Positions 1 through 8,461 are shown, counted from the stretch's first letter. The stretch is DNA of 64,000 bases from Microbacterium sp. Au-Mic1 (GCF_021341785.1 NZ_JAJTTF010000010.1:95171-159170), one strand, 5' to 3'. Translations and numbers: made by a program. The notes: a model not told the origin generated them from the letters alone.

Positions 1-54
1 GTAGGGGATCGCGCGGCCATCGGGTTCGAAGATGCTGTTGTTCTCGGTAGTCAC
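1..54 (-). CDS. N-terminal fragment of a gene running off the left edge
   Basis: A GTG at 54-52 opens a frame reading leftwards without a stop to the window edge; the 18 visible residues begin M-T-T-E-N-N-S-I-F-E-P-D-G. A TACGAT hexamer lies six bases upstream of the GTG, matching the leaderless promoter layout of several genes in this window, but there is no Shine-Dalgarno sequence. The family cannot be told from 18 residues. It would be divergent from the YCII-like gene at 136. Confidence 0.35.
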   Translation of the reverse strand, partial: MTTENNSIFEPDGRAIPY

Positions 55-135
55 CGAGCCATCGTATCGAGTCTCCCCGAGGCTCCTCCTGCGGCGTAGC
101 ATCGCGGAAGGCGCGGGGACCGACGAGGAGCGACG

Positions 136-477
136 ATGAGCCAGTACATCATCTACTTCAACCAGCAGTGGGTCGGCGAGCACAGCGACGAATGGTTCGC
201 CGAGCGCGGCGCACTCTGCAACGCCGTCGTGTCGGACATGCGTGACAGCGGAGTCCTCGTGTTCGCGGGAGGAGTGCACGAGGACATGGATGCCGCCTTC
301 ACCGCCGATGCCTCCAGCGGCACGCCAGTGATCGCTCAGGGGCAGTTCGCACCGACGGAGCAGTACATCGGCGGCCTCACGATCATCGACGTAGCCGATG
401 ACGATGCTGCGAAGCTCTGGGCCGGCAGGATCGCCGTGGCCTGCGGCTGGCCGCAGGAGGTCCGGCAGGTCAGCTGA
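136..477 (+). CDS. YCII-related (YciI-like) domain protein
   Basis: This 113-residue protein is a single YCII-like domain, a small alpha/beta fold of the dimeric ferredoxin-like type often found alone or next to ECF sigma factors. The N-terminal strand (Y4-I-I-Y-F) and the central GG-T-I-I-D strand near residues 74-80 fit the family. Known members are mostly of unproven function; some act as small-molecule lyases or dehalogenases. A GAGGAG motif about 5 bases before the ATG supports the start. The stop lies inside a 14-nt palindrome (467-480), where the convergent small gene also ends. There is no sigma factor beside it here. Confidence 0.7.
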   Translation: MSQYIIYFNQQWVGEHSDEWFAERGALCNAVVSDMRDSGVLVFAGGVHEDMDAAFTADASSGTPVIAQGQFAPTEQYIGGLTIIDVADDDAAKLWAGRIAVACGWPQEVRQVS

Positions 478-631
478 CCTGGTCCCCCTCATCGGGCTCG
501 GCGCGGAGCAGGTCGGCGATCTCCTCCTCCGGACGGGGCGCGATGTTCTCGTCCGCCTCGAGCTCGGGGATCGACGGCTCACCGGGCTCCGGCACATGCG
601 GACTCGTGGACCGCTCCTCGTTGTCAGCCAT
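470..631 (-). CDS. small acidic hypothetical protein
   Basis: A 53-residue protein, rich in Glu, Asp and Pro, with no cysteine, signal peptide or membrane segment and no recognised domain. The ATG at 631 is chosen because GAGAGGAG stands at a good distance upstream; an upstream in-frame ATG at 655 has no such site. Its 3' end overlaps the stop of the convergent YCII-like gene by 8 bases. Short acidic proteins of this kind are common and poorly characterised in Microbacteriaceae. Function unknown. Confidence 0.5.
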   Translation of the reverse strand: MADNEERSTSPHVPEPGEPSIPELEADENIAPRPEEEIADLLRAEPDEGDQVS

Positions 632-750
632 GGCGGCGTCTCCTCTCGACGACATCGCCAGCCTACGAGCGCGGGCGCGGATGCGACAGGTCGACGCGGG
701 CCCGTACGCTGGGTAGCGCCGCGACCCGTGCGCGAAAGGAACGGCATTCC

Positions 751-1095
751 ATGAACATCACCCAGCTTCGGCGGTTCGTCGCCGTCGCGGAGGAACTGCA
801 TTTCCCACGTGCGGCAGCCGGACTCGGGATCTCCCTCGCCGCCCTGTACTCATCGATCGAGAAGCTCGAGGAAGAGGTCGGGCACCCGCTCGTCACCCAT
901 GGCGGAGCCACCCGTCTGACCAGTGCCGGGCTTCTCCTGCTGCCGGAGGCGCGCAACAGGATCGCCGCAGCTCCACCGGTTCAGCGCACGTCGGACAAGC
1001 CCACTGGCGGCAAGGCCAAGGCGTCCAAGGGGAAGGGTCGCGCCCCTGTGGTGAAGGGGCAACCCAAGCCCTACAAGAAGCGCCAGGGCCGCTGA
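751..1095 (+). CDS. stand-alone LysR-type winged-helix DNA-binding protein with basic tail
   Basis: Residues 1-65 match the N-terminal winged helix-turn-helix of LysR regulators: it starts M-N-I-T-Q-L-R-R-F-V, followed by the A-E-E-L-H-F-P-R-A-A helix and the S-S-I-E-K-L-E-E-E-V-G recognition/linker helix. A normal LysR protein has about 300 residues; this one has 114, so the whole effector-binding domain is missing. In its place is a Lys/Gly/Pro-rich tail (residues about 82-114) ending in K-P-Y-K-K-R-Q-G-R. The recognition helix region is also unusual (L-A-A-L-Y-S-S where S-P-A-L/Q-S-x is usual). AAAGGAA stands before the ATG. It may be a small nucleoid-type DNA-binding protein rather than an inducible regulator; that is inference. 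Confidence 0.65.
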   Translation: MNITQLRRFVAVAEELHFPRAAAGLGISLAALYSSIEKLEEEVGHPLVTHGGATRLTSAGLLLLPEARNRIAAAPPVQRTSDKPTGGKAKASKGKGRAPVVKGQPKPYKKRQGR

Positions 1096-1258
1096 TCCGG
1101 TCCGGTACCGGCGACACGGACGGTGTTGCTGACGGTATAGACCGCTTCGGGCGCATCCGCATCGCTGAAGCCGCGGCGGATCCAGGTGTAAGAGGTCGAT
1201 GGGATCCCGCGCGTCGGCCGTGCCCGTGAACCGGCCGATCGATGTCGGGGGTGCCTCG

Positions 1259-1264
1259 TACCCT
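1259..1264 (+). promoter_or_regulatory. -10 hexamer TACCCT, leaderless promoter of mmcQ-like gene
   Basis: TACCCT lies exactly six bases before the ATG at 1271, the spacing expected if transcription starts at the A of the start codon. No Shine-Dalgarno sequence lies between. This selects 1271 over the in-frame ATG at 1199. Confidence 0.45.
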
Positions 1265-1270
1265 CGATGC

Positions 1271-1687
1271 ATGGCCACCCTCGACGATCTGCGCACCGTG
1301 GCCGCGCGGCTCCCCGGCAGTGAGGAGCGGGCGACGACTGGCGGTGCGGCGTGGTTCGTGCGGAACAAGCTGTACGCGTGGGAGTGCCACCCGTGGCCAA
1401 GCATCCCTGACCAGGTCCGCGCGATCATCGCATCGGAACTCGTGGTCGGCGTGAAGATCGCCGACACAGACGACGCGCTCGCCCTCCGCGAGATGGAGCC
1501 CAGCGTCTTCCTTCCGGCGACGACCCGCTGGGGCGAGCCCAAGATCGCGTTCCGCATGGCGGCGATCGACCCCGAGCACTTCACCGAGCTCGTGACCGAG
1601 GCATGGCGGGTGCAGGCACCGAATTACCTGCGCCGCGAATTCGATGCATCGACGACGCACGGAAGCGGCGGCTCTGGCAGCGCATGA
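1271..1687 (+). CDS. MmcQ/YjbR family protein
   Basis: A 138-residue member of the MmcQ/YjbR family, small cytoplasmic proteins with a CyaY-like fold and no established reaction; several bind DNA weakly. Visible family features are the N-terminal helix (M-A-T-L-D-D-L-R-T-V-A), the L-P-G-S-E-E motif near residue 14, the W-F-V-R-N-K-L-Y-A-W strand pair and the C-terminal E-A-W-R-V-Q-A-P helix. The Ser/Gly/His-rich last 15 residues are unlike the family and may be read-through after loss of the original stop. The start at 1271 is supported by the leaderless -10 hexamer. The stop overlaps an ATG at 1684 of a short decayed frame. Confidence 0.75.
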   Translation: MATLDDLRTVAARLPGSEERATTGGAAWFVRNKLYAWECHPWPSIPDQVRAIIASELVVGVKIADTDDALALREMEPSVFLPATTRWGEPKIAFRMAAIDPEHFTELVTEAWRVQAPNYLRREFDASTTHGSGGSGSA

Positions 1688-1832
1688 CAGCGCTCGTGGA
1701 CGAGTTCGACACGCTCCCCGCCGGGGCAAGGTCCTCCGCGCCTTCGCCCTCAAGATCTACCCGATCCCCGATCGTCCCCGGCTTCCGGACGCGTCGGCTC
1801 GGGTCCCGCCGGACGAACCGTTCAGACGTTGA
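1684..1832 (+). pseudogene. possible short frameshifted gene remnant
   Basis: An ATGA overlap with the mmcQ-like stop opens a frame beginning M-T-A-L-V-D-E-F-D-T-L-P-A-G. After about 14 residues this frame becomes Arg/Ser-rich, while a neighbouring frame continues plausibly (G-K-V-L-R-A-F-A-L-K-I-Y-P-I-P), as expected of a coupled gene broken by a one-base change. The second frame ends where the 26-bp ychF-derived repeat starts. No family is recognised, so this is only a suggestion. Confidence 0.2.
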
Positions 1833-1846
1833 AGCGGAACTCCACC
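1821..1846 (+). repeat. outer att-like copy of the ychF 3' end (26 bp)
   Basis: Begins TTCAGACGTTGAAGCGGAAC and continues TCCACC. It is identical to 4175-4200, where the same bases encode the last residues and stop codon of YchF on the minus strand. The flanking bases differ on both sides, so the repeat is exactly 26 bp. This copy is not part of any intact ychF. Confidence 0.8.
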
Positions 1847-2119
1847 GGGTTGCGCCATCGTTAGGCATTTCCGAGGTTCGCGGGAGACATCGTGTTCCGC
1901 TGTCAAGGCGTTGAGTAGTCAGAGGTTCTTATGCCGTGGACGGTCCCAGACCTTGTGGGGCCTTCAGCGGTCCCCGCAACTGTGGAGTCGGTGTGAAGGA
2001 CTGTCGCTAGGCCCTTCGCCAGCGGGCGAGGAGAGTGCTCCGGGGTCCACGACTCCGGGGCATTCTTGCAAGTCTGAACGGCGTGCATGCGACACCTCAT
2101 TGGTGTCTTGGCTCGTTGG

Positions 2120-2125
2120 TATGGT
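2120..2125 (+). promoter_or_regulatory. -10 hexamer TATGGT, leaderless promoter of AbiTii-like gene
   Basis: TATGGT is followed by six bases and the ATG at 2132, with no ribosome-binding site between. It supports 2132 rather than the in-frame ATG at 2087. No clear -35 element is seen. Confidence 0.4.
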
Positions 2126-2131
2126 TCGTCC

Positions 2132-3019
2132 ATGACGACGCTCTTGGACGAGATCATCGACGGCAGCAGCGATGAGAGCGTGAGGACCACTGATCTACTG
2201 CGAAAGGTCCAGGTCGCGGCAACACGAATCGGCGCTCCGGGCGTCGTGGAGTGGGTCAAGCGAGAGCTCCAGGGATACTCCGATGAGGATGACCTTCCCG
2301 ACTACCGGAGGATGATCACGTCAGTCACGGGTCATTTCACGGGTCCGATGCAGAGTCAGATCAAGAAGGCGCTACCGCCTTACCCAGGCTTCGAGAAGGA
2401 CTTTCAGGTCGAGATGCGCCAGCCGCTGATCACGCTGCAGTCGTTCGCAGACGCGGCGGAGGATCCTCAATTGCAATGGCCCGCGTGGCGTGTGGAGGAG
2501 TATGAGAAGTCGGGGGCGTTCGCGATCCAGTTCTTTGGCTTGTTCGGCGCGTGGAATGTGATCACCCGGCAGTCGCTCCACGGCGTCATCGACACGGTTC
2601 GCTCGAAGGCGATGGAGTTCGCGTTGGAACTTCAGATGAGCTTCCCGGATGCAGGCACAGTCGACGGACCGTCTGTTGCGACTAACACGGCGGTGGCGCC
2701 GGTGGTCTTCAACACCACGAACAACATCTATGGGCATGGAGCGAACATCGCCACGGGCTCCGATATTGCCCAAAAGAGCATTATCAAGGGCAATATCCAG
2801 GAGTTCGAGCGCCAGGTGAAGGCGCTGGGGCTGGGAGATGCAGACGCAGCCGAGTTCGCGACGATCGTCAAGGACGATCAGTCGCTTGAAAAGCCGCGCG
2901 CGAAGGCCTTCCTGGAGAAGGTTCGGGCGGGAGCGATCGCCGTGGGATCAGCAGTCCCGTCTGACGTGATCGCGGGTTCTCTAATCGAACTGGGAAAGAT
3001 GTTCCTCGGCCTGTCCTGA
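2132..3019 (+). CDS. AbiTii-like domain protein (abortive-infection family)
   Basis: A 295-residue cytoplasmic protein. Residues 1-190 look like the AbiTii domain: L-L-D-E-I-I-D-G, then L-L-R-K-V-Q-V-A-A, W-V-K-R-E-L-Q-G-Y and the D-D-L-P-D-Y-R segment typical of the family, named for its occurrence in phage-abortive systems. A polar linker follows (N-T-T-N-N-I-Y-G-H-G, near residue 195), then a helical C-terminal region of about 80 residues (E-F-E-R-Q-V-K-A-L-G-L) that may be an effector-associated module. The biochemical activity of AbiTii is not established. It lies alone on its strand in the ychF-targeted island and ends 5 bases from the convergent HEPN-like gene. Lower GC than its neighbours points to transfer. 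Confidence 0.7.
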   Translation: MTTLLDEIIDGSSDESVRTTDLLRKVQVAATRIGAPGVVEWVKRELQGYSDEDDLPDYRRMITSVTGHFTGPMQSQIKKALPPYPGFEKDFQVEMRQPLITLQSFADAAEDPQLQWPAWRVEEYEKSGAFAIQFFGLFGAWNVITRQSLHGVIDTVRSKAMEFALELQMSFPDAGTVDGPSVATNTAVAPVVFNTTNNIYGHGANIATGSDIAQKSIIKGNIQEFERQVKALGLGDADAAEFATIVKDDQSLEKPRAKAFLEKVRAGAIAVGSAVPSDVIAGSLIELGKMFLGLS

Positions 3020-3024
3020 ACTGA

Positions 3025-3768
3025 TCAGGCCCCATCCTTCTGCACGGGCATTGGAGCGAAGAGCGCGCCGAGGGCGTGCCGCGGATCGGGTGGATCCGGG
3101 AGCTCCAGGTGTGCTCGGATGCTTTCGGGCGTGGCGCCGGTCTCCATGACCTCGGCGACGGCGCAGGCTTGCTTGTAGATCTCGAGTTTCTCGCCGTGCT
3201 CCGCTTCGAAGCGGAGCTTCTGAACGACCGTGCCGAGGCCCATCAGGAGAACGAGAAACAGACCCTGCATTGTGTCGGCGGGCTGGACGTCGCGAACGGT
3301 GGGAAAGCTGATCTTGCGGAGCCGCTCCTCACCCAGTCCGCGCTCCCGGGCCTGCTCGTTCCATCGTTCTGCTTCGGCAGCGCGCTCTTCGATTCCGACA
3401 GAGACGACGTCGTCGACGGCCTTCCGGATCCGAGCGGGGAGCTTGCTGAGCAGCACGGCAAGCCGCTCGTCGGTCACGATGGCATCCAGACGATGTGCGA
3501 GGTGGTTACGTTCGCGGTTCACGAGGCGTATGGCAGTGACAAGGTGCTCGTCGAGGAGACCGAAGCCGTCGCAGAGGTTCAGCTTTGTGCTGAAGGATGC
3601 CCGTTCGAGAAGCACCTTCGTGCGGGCGCCTTGGAGTTCGATGATTGTCGTCATCGCCTGCTCGATCACCAGGTGCCCGCGCAGGAAGATCATTCCTATC
3701 TGTGCCTGCTGGTCGAAGAGGAGCCGACCGAACTCTTTTGTTCCTGCGAAGCTGCCCACAGGCGGCAT
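3025..3768 (-). CDS. HEPN-like protein with RNxxxH motif and C-terminal hydrophobic helix
   Basis: A 247-residue protein with no confident family name. Residues 25-95 are helical and resemble the HEPN-like/MltR group: a helix with L-R-G-H-L-V-I-E-Q-A, then F-S-T-K-L-N-L-C, ending in R87-N-H-L-A-H92. R-N-x3-H is the catalytic signature of HEPN ribonucleases. Residues about 175-195 (Q-G-L-F-L-V-L-L-M-G-L-G) are hydrophobic enough to be a membrane helix or buried core. The rest is charged and helical. Convergent with the AbiTii-like gene; next to it is a decayed relative. Role in RNA cleavage or phage defence is inferred from motif and location only. The ATG at 3768 has a weak ribosome-binding site, so the start is uncertain. 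Confidence 0.6.
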   Translation of the reverse strand: MPPVGSFAGTKEFGRLLFDQQAQIGMIFLRGHLVIEQAMTTIIELQGARTKVLLERASFSTKLNLCDGFGLLDEHLVTAIRLVNRERNHLAHRLDAIVTDERLAVLLSKLPARIRKAVDDVVSVGIEERAAEAERWNEQARERGLGEERLRKISFPTVRDVQPADTMQGLFLVLLMGLGTVVQKLRFEAEHGEKLEIYKQACAVAEVMETGATPESIRAHLELPDPPDPRHALGALFAPMPVQKDGA

Positions 3769-3837
3769 TCAACCAGCATCCCGGCATCGATCGCGAATGC
3801 AAGGTGCCTCCCGCGACAAGAGACGTGCTATCGACCC

Positions 3838-4105
3838 GTGCTCGGTGTGAAGAGAGTGCACCGAGAGCGTGGAGCGGATCGGGCGGTTCGGGGAGACTCA
3901 GGCGGGCTCAGGTGCTTTTGGGCGTGGCCGCGGCTCTCAGAGTCTCGTCATTCAGGTATTCGTCCCAAAGAGCTTTGAGTCTCTGCCGGCACTCGGCTTC
4001 GTACCGAAGGTGCTGGACGACGACACCGAGCGGCATCAAGAGAACGAAGAAGATCGCCTGGATCGTGTCAGATGGCACCGCTTCTCGAATGTTTGCAATG
4101 GTGGA
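3838..4105 (-). pseudogene. decayed second copy of the HEPN-like gene (C-terminal part)
   Basis: Reading leftwards from about 4105 the translation runs I-R-E-A-V-P-S-D-T-I-Q-A-I-F-F-V-L-L-M-P, closely parallel to V-R-D-V-Q-P-A-D-T-M-Q-G-L-F-L-V-L-L-M-G of the intact gene. The match continues through Q-H-L-R-Y-E-A-E and A-T-P-K-S-T. Then comes TGA at 3910-3908 where the intact copy has an Arg codon. Beyond the stop the same frame still reads L-P-E-P-P-D-P-L-H-A-L-G-A-L, matching the end of the intact protein. It is therefore a diverged copy that lost its first two thirds and gained a stop, probably CGA to TGA. No start codon or promoter is visible. Confidence 0.75.
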
Positions 4106-4175
4106 AGCAAAAGGCCGCTACAAACACCATGTTCCTGGCCGGCTTTTGGCGGCCAACAGCATGCTGACCAGGCAT

Positions 4176-5249
<1,074 letters not shown>

Positions 5250-5280
5250 GGGGTACGAGTCTACCGGGGCTCGCGCCGGC

Positions 5281-6021
5281 TCAGGATCCGCGGATCGCGC
5301 GATAGGCGGCGGTGACGTACGGCATCGACAGCGTCGTGCCCTCGACGAGCCCGAGCTCGTCGAACAGCTCGTCCATGGCGGCGGCGATCCGCGCCTTCTC
5401 CGCATCGGACGACGTGATGATGAGGCTGCGCGAGCTGGCCATCGCATGCAGCTCGGCGCGCGTCATGTCCCGGGTCCACTCCCAGCGCCGCTCCTCGAGG
5501 GGGCCGAACGGCGCGGCGACGCGCACGGCGTTCTCGCCGATCATCTCCTCCGCCGCGCTGCCACCCATGATCGCGGTCAACCGGCGCACCCATTCGGTCC
5601 GGTCGTCGCGGACGTTCCAGATCAGCCCGAGCACACCACCCGGGCGCATCACGCGGCCGATCTCGGCGGACGCCGCGACCGGATCCACCCAGTGCCAGGC
5701 CTGGCCGAGCGTGGCGGCGTCGACGCTCGCGTCGGCCAGAGGCAGCGACTCCGCGGTGCCACCCACCGTCTCGACGCCGGGTGTCTTCTCGCGCAGCGCC
5801 TCCAGCATCTGCGGATCCGGATCCACGGCGACGACGCTCGTGCCGCCGAGGGCGAGCACGGCCCGGGTGAGCTTGCCGGTGCCCGCACCGATGTCGACAA
5901 CCGCCTTCTCGGCGTCCGACAACGGCTCCAGGAGCCAGGCGACCGCGTCCGACCGGTACTCCGGACGCCCCTTCTCGTAGCTGCCCGTCTCGGATCCGAA
6001 GCTCGTCGCACGTTCCACCAT
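5281..6021 (-). CDS. class I SAM-dependent methyltransferase
   Basis: A 246-residue Rossmann-fold methyltransferase. Motif I is V-V-D-I-G-A-G-T-G-K-L (residues about 41-51), motif II ends in V-A-V-D-P-D, and the L-P-L-A-D-A-S-V-D stretch followed by A-W-H-W-V-D matches the methyltransferase type 11 group that includes ubiquinone/menaquinone and small-molecule enzymes. The substrate cannot be inferred. It stands upstream of ychF on the same strand with a 31-base gap and may be co-transcribed with it. The start is supported by TAGTCT six bases upstream of the ATG. Confidence 0.8.
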   Translation of the reverse strand: MVERATSFGSETGSYEKGRPEYRSDAVAWLLEPLSDAEKAVVDIGAGTGKLTRAVLALGGTSVVAVDPDPQMLEALREKTPGVETVGGTAESLPLADASVDAATLGQAWHWVDPVAASAEIGRVMRPGGVLGLIWNVRDDRTEWVRRLTAIMGGSAAEEMIGENAVRVAAPFGPLEERRWEWTRDMTRAELHAMASSRSLIITSSDAEKARIAAAMDELFDELGLVEGTTLSMPYVTAAYRAIRGS

Positions 6022-6027
6022 GCTTCG

Positions 6028-6033
6028 AGACTA
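6028..6033 (-). promoter_or_regulatory. -10 hexamer TAGTCT, leaderless promoter of the methyltransferase gene
   Basis: On the minus strand TAGTCT is followed by six bases and the ATG at 6021, with no Shine-Dalgarno sequence. Confidence 0.45.
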
Positions 6034-6102
6034 CGCCCGCCGATCTGCACCACCTCGGCGCGCCTGAGCGGTCCCGGCTCCTCGGCGGCAGAGGGTGGAT
6101 GC

Positions 6103-6705
6103 GTGGCCCTGGACTTCACCGCGATCGACTTCGAGACGGCGAACTCCTCCCCTGCTTCCGCCTGCGCAGTCGGGCTGGTGCGCGTGCGCGACGGCATCGT
6201 CGTCGCACAGACCGGATGGCTGATCCGCCCGCCGGCCGGGCACGACGCCTTCCAGGAATGGAACGTTCGGATCCATGGCATCCAGCCGCACGAGGTCGTG
6301 GACGCGGACGGCTGGAGCGAACAGCTCGACCGGCTCTGCGCATTCGCCGGTGCCGACGTGCTCGTCGCGCACAACGCGGGCTTCGACCTGAACGTGATCC
6401 GTCGTGCCTGCGAGGCCACCGGCGACGAGTGCCCGCCGTACCGGTCGCTGTGCAGTCTGAGCGTGGCGCGCAAGGTGTACGACCTCGACTCCTACAAGCT
6501 CCCGGTCGCCGCGGCCGCCGCCGGCTTCGGGGCCTTCCCGCACCATGACGCCCTGGCCGATGCACGGGCGTGCGCGCAGATCGTGATCGACGCCGCCCGG
6601 CGCACCGAGTCCGGCACCGTGCACCAGCTCGCCGAGGCGATCGGCGTGCGTCTCGGCGACCCCCTCGCTCCGGCGGCGCCCTCCAAGGTGCGCGCCGCGG
6701 CCTGA
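6103..6705 (+). CDS. DEDDh 3'-5' exonuclease, DnaQ-like
   Basis: A 200-residue single-domain exonuclease of the DNA polymerase III epsilon-like group. The four metal ligands and general base are visible: D9-x-E11 in A-I-D-F-E-T-A, the Asp of H-N-A-G-F-D-L-N (about residue 89), and H-x4-D in H-H-D-A-L-A-D-A (about 146-151), making it DEDDh. It is shorter than DnaQ and lacks the polymerase-binding tail, so a repair or RNA-trimming role is as likely as proofreading. GTG at 6103 is preferred (AGAGGGTGG upstream, protein begins at the first strand). rmuC follows 77 bases downstream on the same strand. Confidence 0.85.
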   Translation: MALDFTAIDFETANSSPASACAVGLVRVRDGIVVAQTGWLIRPPAGHDAFQEWNVRIHGIQPHEVVDADGWSEQLDRLCAFAGADVLVAHNAGFDLNVIRRACEATGDECPPYRSLCSLSVARKVYDLDSYKLPVAAAAAGFGAFPHHDALADARACAQIVIDAARRTESGTVHQLAEAIGVRLGDPLAPAAPSKVRAAA

Positions 6706-6782
6706 CGCCGTTCCGGGCTGCCTTCCGGCCCACTACGGCCGCGCTCCCCGGCGATGTCGGCGGCCCCGCCCATGATGGACGC

Positions 6783-8111
6783 ATGGACGCGCTCGCACTG
6801 CTCATCGCCGCACTCACCGCCGTGGCGGGCCTTGCGGTCGGCTGGCTCCTCGGCCGCAACCGCGGCGCGGCCGACCTCGCGCGCTCCGATGCCGAGCTCT
6901 CGGTCGTGCGCGAGGACCGCGACCGTCAGCACGACCTGTACCGCGATGCCGTCGAGCACGCCCGCCGCGAGCAGCACGACGCCGCGGAGCGCGTACGGCA
7001 GGAGAACGCCGTGCTCACCGCGCTCGCCCCGGTGCGGGAGAGCCTGCACCGGATGCAGCAGACCGTCACCGTGCTGGAGCGCGAGCGCCAGACGCAGTTC
7101 GGACAGCTGAGCGAGCAGCTCCGCCGCTCCGAGGAGAACGGCGAGGCGCTGCGCTCCACGACCGAGTCCCTGGCCGGCGCGCTGCGCTCGACCTCCGCAC
7201 GCGGCGTGTGGGGCGAGACGCAGCTGCGCCGCGTGGTGGAGGCCGCCGGCCTCACCCGGCACGTCGACTTCGACCTGCAGGCCACGATCCACTCCGATGC
7301 GGGCCATGGCCGCCCCGACATGGTGATCCGTCTCGCCGGCGGCGCGTCGATCGCCGTGGACGCCAAGGCGCCGCTCGACGCATTCCTGGCGGCGGGCGCT
7401 CTCTCCTCCGAGGACCCGCAGCGGCGCTCGCTCATGCAGCAGCACGTCAAGGCCGTGCGCGCGCACGTCGACGCGCTCGCGAAGAAGGCCTACTGGTCGG
7501 GGCTCGACGTGAGCCCCGAGTTCGTCATCTGCTTCCTGCCCAGCGAGTCACTGCTGTCGGCCGCACTCGACGAGGACCCGACTCTCCTCGACTACGCATT
7601 CGGCAAGCGGGTGGCGCTGGCCACCCCGGTGAACCTGTGGGCCGTGCTGAAGACGGTCGCGTACACCTGGAAGCAGCAGGAGCTGTCGGCCGAGGCGGCC
7701 GTGCTCCTCGATCTCGGCACGCAGCTGTACGACCGGCTCGGCGTGCTCGCCGGCCATGCCGACGACCTGCGTCGTGCACTCGAGCGCACCGTGGACAGCT
7801 ACAACCGCTTCGCCGGATCCCTGGAGAGCCGGGTGCTCGTGACGGCCCGCCGTTTCCCGGGCGTCGATGCTGACGCGCTCACCGCGCCTCCGACGCTGAC
7901 CAGCGCCACGCGACGGTTCACCGCCGACGAGCTGGTGTCATCCGCCGACGAGGATCAGGCAGAGGGTATACGCGCGGACCTCGGCGAGCTGCGGGGCCGT
8001 CTGAGCGAAGACGCCGACGCCGCGCTGATCGATCAGGACGCAGGTCGCCCCGGGCACGACGATCGGCGCGAGGCTGAGGATGAGGTCAGGCGCTCCCGGG
8101 AACAGCGCTGA
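6783..8111 (+). CDS. rmuC: DNA recombination protein RmuC
   Basis: A 442-residue protein with the RmuC layout. An N-terminal membrane helix (residues 2-22, A-L-A-L-L-I-A-A-L-T) is followed by a long charged coiled coil (about 25-130), then the conserved nuclease-like domain with R-G-V-W-G-E-x-Q-L, the P-D-M-V-I-R strand, V-D-A-K-A-P-L-D-A and Y-W-S-G-L-D. The V-D-A-K-A-P segment resembles a PD-(D/E)xK core. RmuC limits inversions at short inverted repeats in E. coli. The last 55 residues are hydrophilic and poorly conserved; they overlap the end of the convergent membrane protein gene by 26 bases. ATG at 6783 is set by the membrane helix. Confidence 0.9.
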   Translation: MDALALLIAALTAVAGLAVGWLLGRNRGAADLARSDAELSVVREDRDRQHDLYRDAVEHARREQHDAAERVRQENAVLTALAPVRESLHRMQQTVTVLERERQTQFGQLSEQLRRSEENGEALRSTTESLAGALRSTSARGVWGETQLRRVVEAAGLTRHVDFDLQATIHSDAGHGRPDMVIRLAGGASIAVDAKAPLDAFLAAGALSSEDPQRRSLMQQHVKAVRAHVDALAKKAYWSGLDVSPEFVICFLPSESLLSAALDEDPTLLDYAFGKRVALATPVNLWAVLKTVAYTWKQQELSAEAAVLLDLGTQLYDRLGVLAGHADDLRRALERTVDSYNRFAGSLESRVLVTARRFPGVDADALTAPPTLTSATRRFTADELVSSADEDQAEGIRADLGELRGRLSEDADAALIDQDAGRPGHDDRREAEDEVRRSREQR

Positions 8112-8298
8112 GCAGGAAGACCACAGTGGCGGAGAAGAGCACGAAGGCCCCGACCATCCACCAGGCGCTGATCTCGTGGCCCTCCTCGCGGCGGACGCGG
8201 AACAGCACATCGGTGCGGCGAGCGGCATCCATCTCGACGATCTTGACCGATCCGGTGTCGGTGACCGTCTCCTGGCGGTAGATGTTCTCCGCAGCCAT
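8086..8298 (-). CDS. small single-span membrane protein, function unknown
   Basis: A 70-residue protein: a charged N-terminal half (M-A-A-E-N-I-Y-R-Q-E-T) with R-V-R-R-E-E-G-H-E-I-S-A-W-W leading into one membrane helix (V-G-A-F-V-L-F-S-A-T-V-V-F-L-L). The ATG at 8298 has GGGGAG at a suitable distance. Longer in-frame readings upstream cross low-quality sequence. The 3' end overlaps rmuC. No family recognised. Confidence 0.55.
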   Translation of the reverse strand: MAAENIYRQETVTDTGSVKIVEMDAARRTDVLFRVRREEGHEISAWWMVGAFVLFSATVVFLLSAVPGSA

Positions 8299-8416
8299 CG
8301 TCCACGCTCCCCTACTCCGCATTCCGAACCGCGCTGAATGCGCCGTGCACGCCGGTCGGCGCCCCTCCATTGTGACAGGTGCGGCCGGGAAGACGCGGAA
8401 TGCGATCAGGTCGTTA

Positions 8417-8448
8417 TCGCACCGGGCTCGCTCAGGACCCCGGTGCGA
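8417..8448 (-). terminator. hairpin downstream of glpX
   Basis: A perfect 10-bp stem (TCGCACCGGG with its complement at 8439-8448) and a 12-base loop just past the glpX stop. No T-tract follows on the minus strand, so termination is possible but not certain. Confidence 0.45.
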
Positions 8449-8461
8449 CGGGGAATCCCGC

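Noticed and set aside
1071..1215. Minus-strand fragment reading T-S-Y-T-W-I-R-R-G-F-S-D-A-D-A-P-E
   Set aside because: It looks protein-like but has no start signal and its upstream part is noise; possibly a remnant, not assignable.
1847..4174. A recombinase or replication gene inside the ychF-linked island
   Set aside because: I looked in all frames and found none; the longer frames opposite the HEPN-like gene are shadows.
5250..5447. N-terminal extension of YchF into the methyltransferase gene
   Set aside because: The extension is Arg/Ser/Pro-rich and the P-loop would then not be near the N-terminus as in all family members.
7938..8228. Minus-strand frame with a hydrophobic stretch (L-I-L-S-L-A-P-I-V-V-P-G) that could extend the small membrane protein after a frameshift
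   Set aside because: It would need a frame change and overlaps the rmuC 3' end further; not supportable without homologues.
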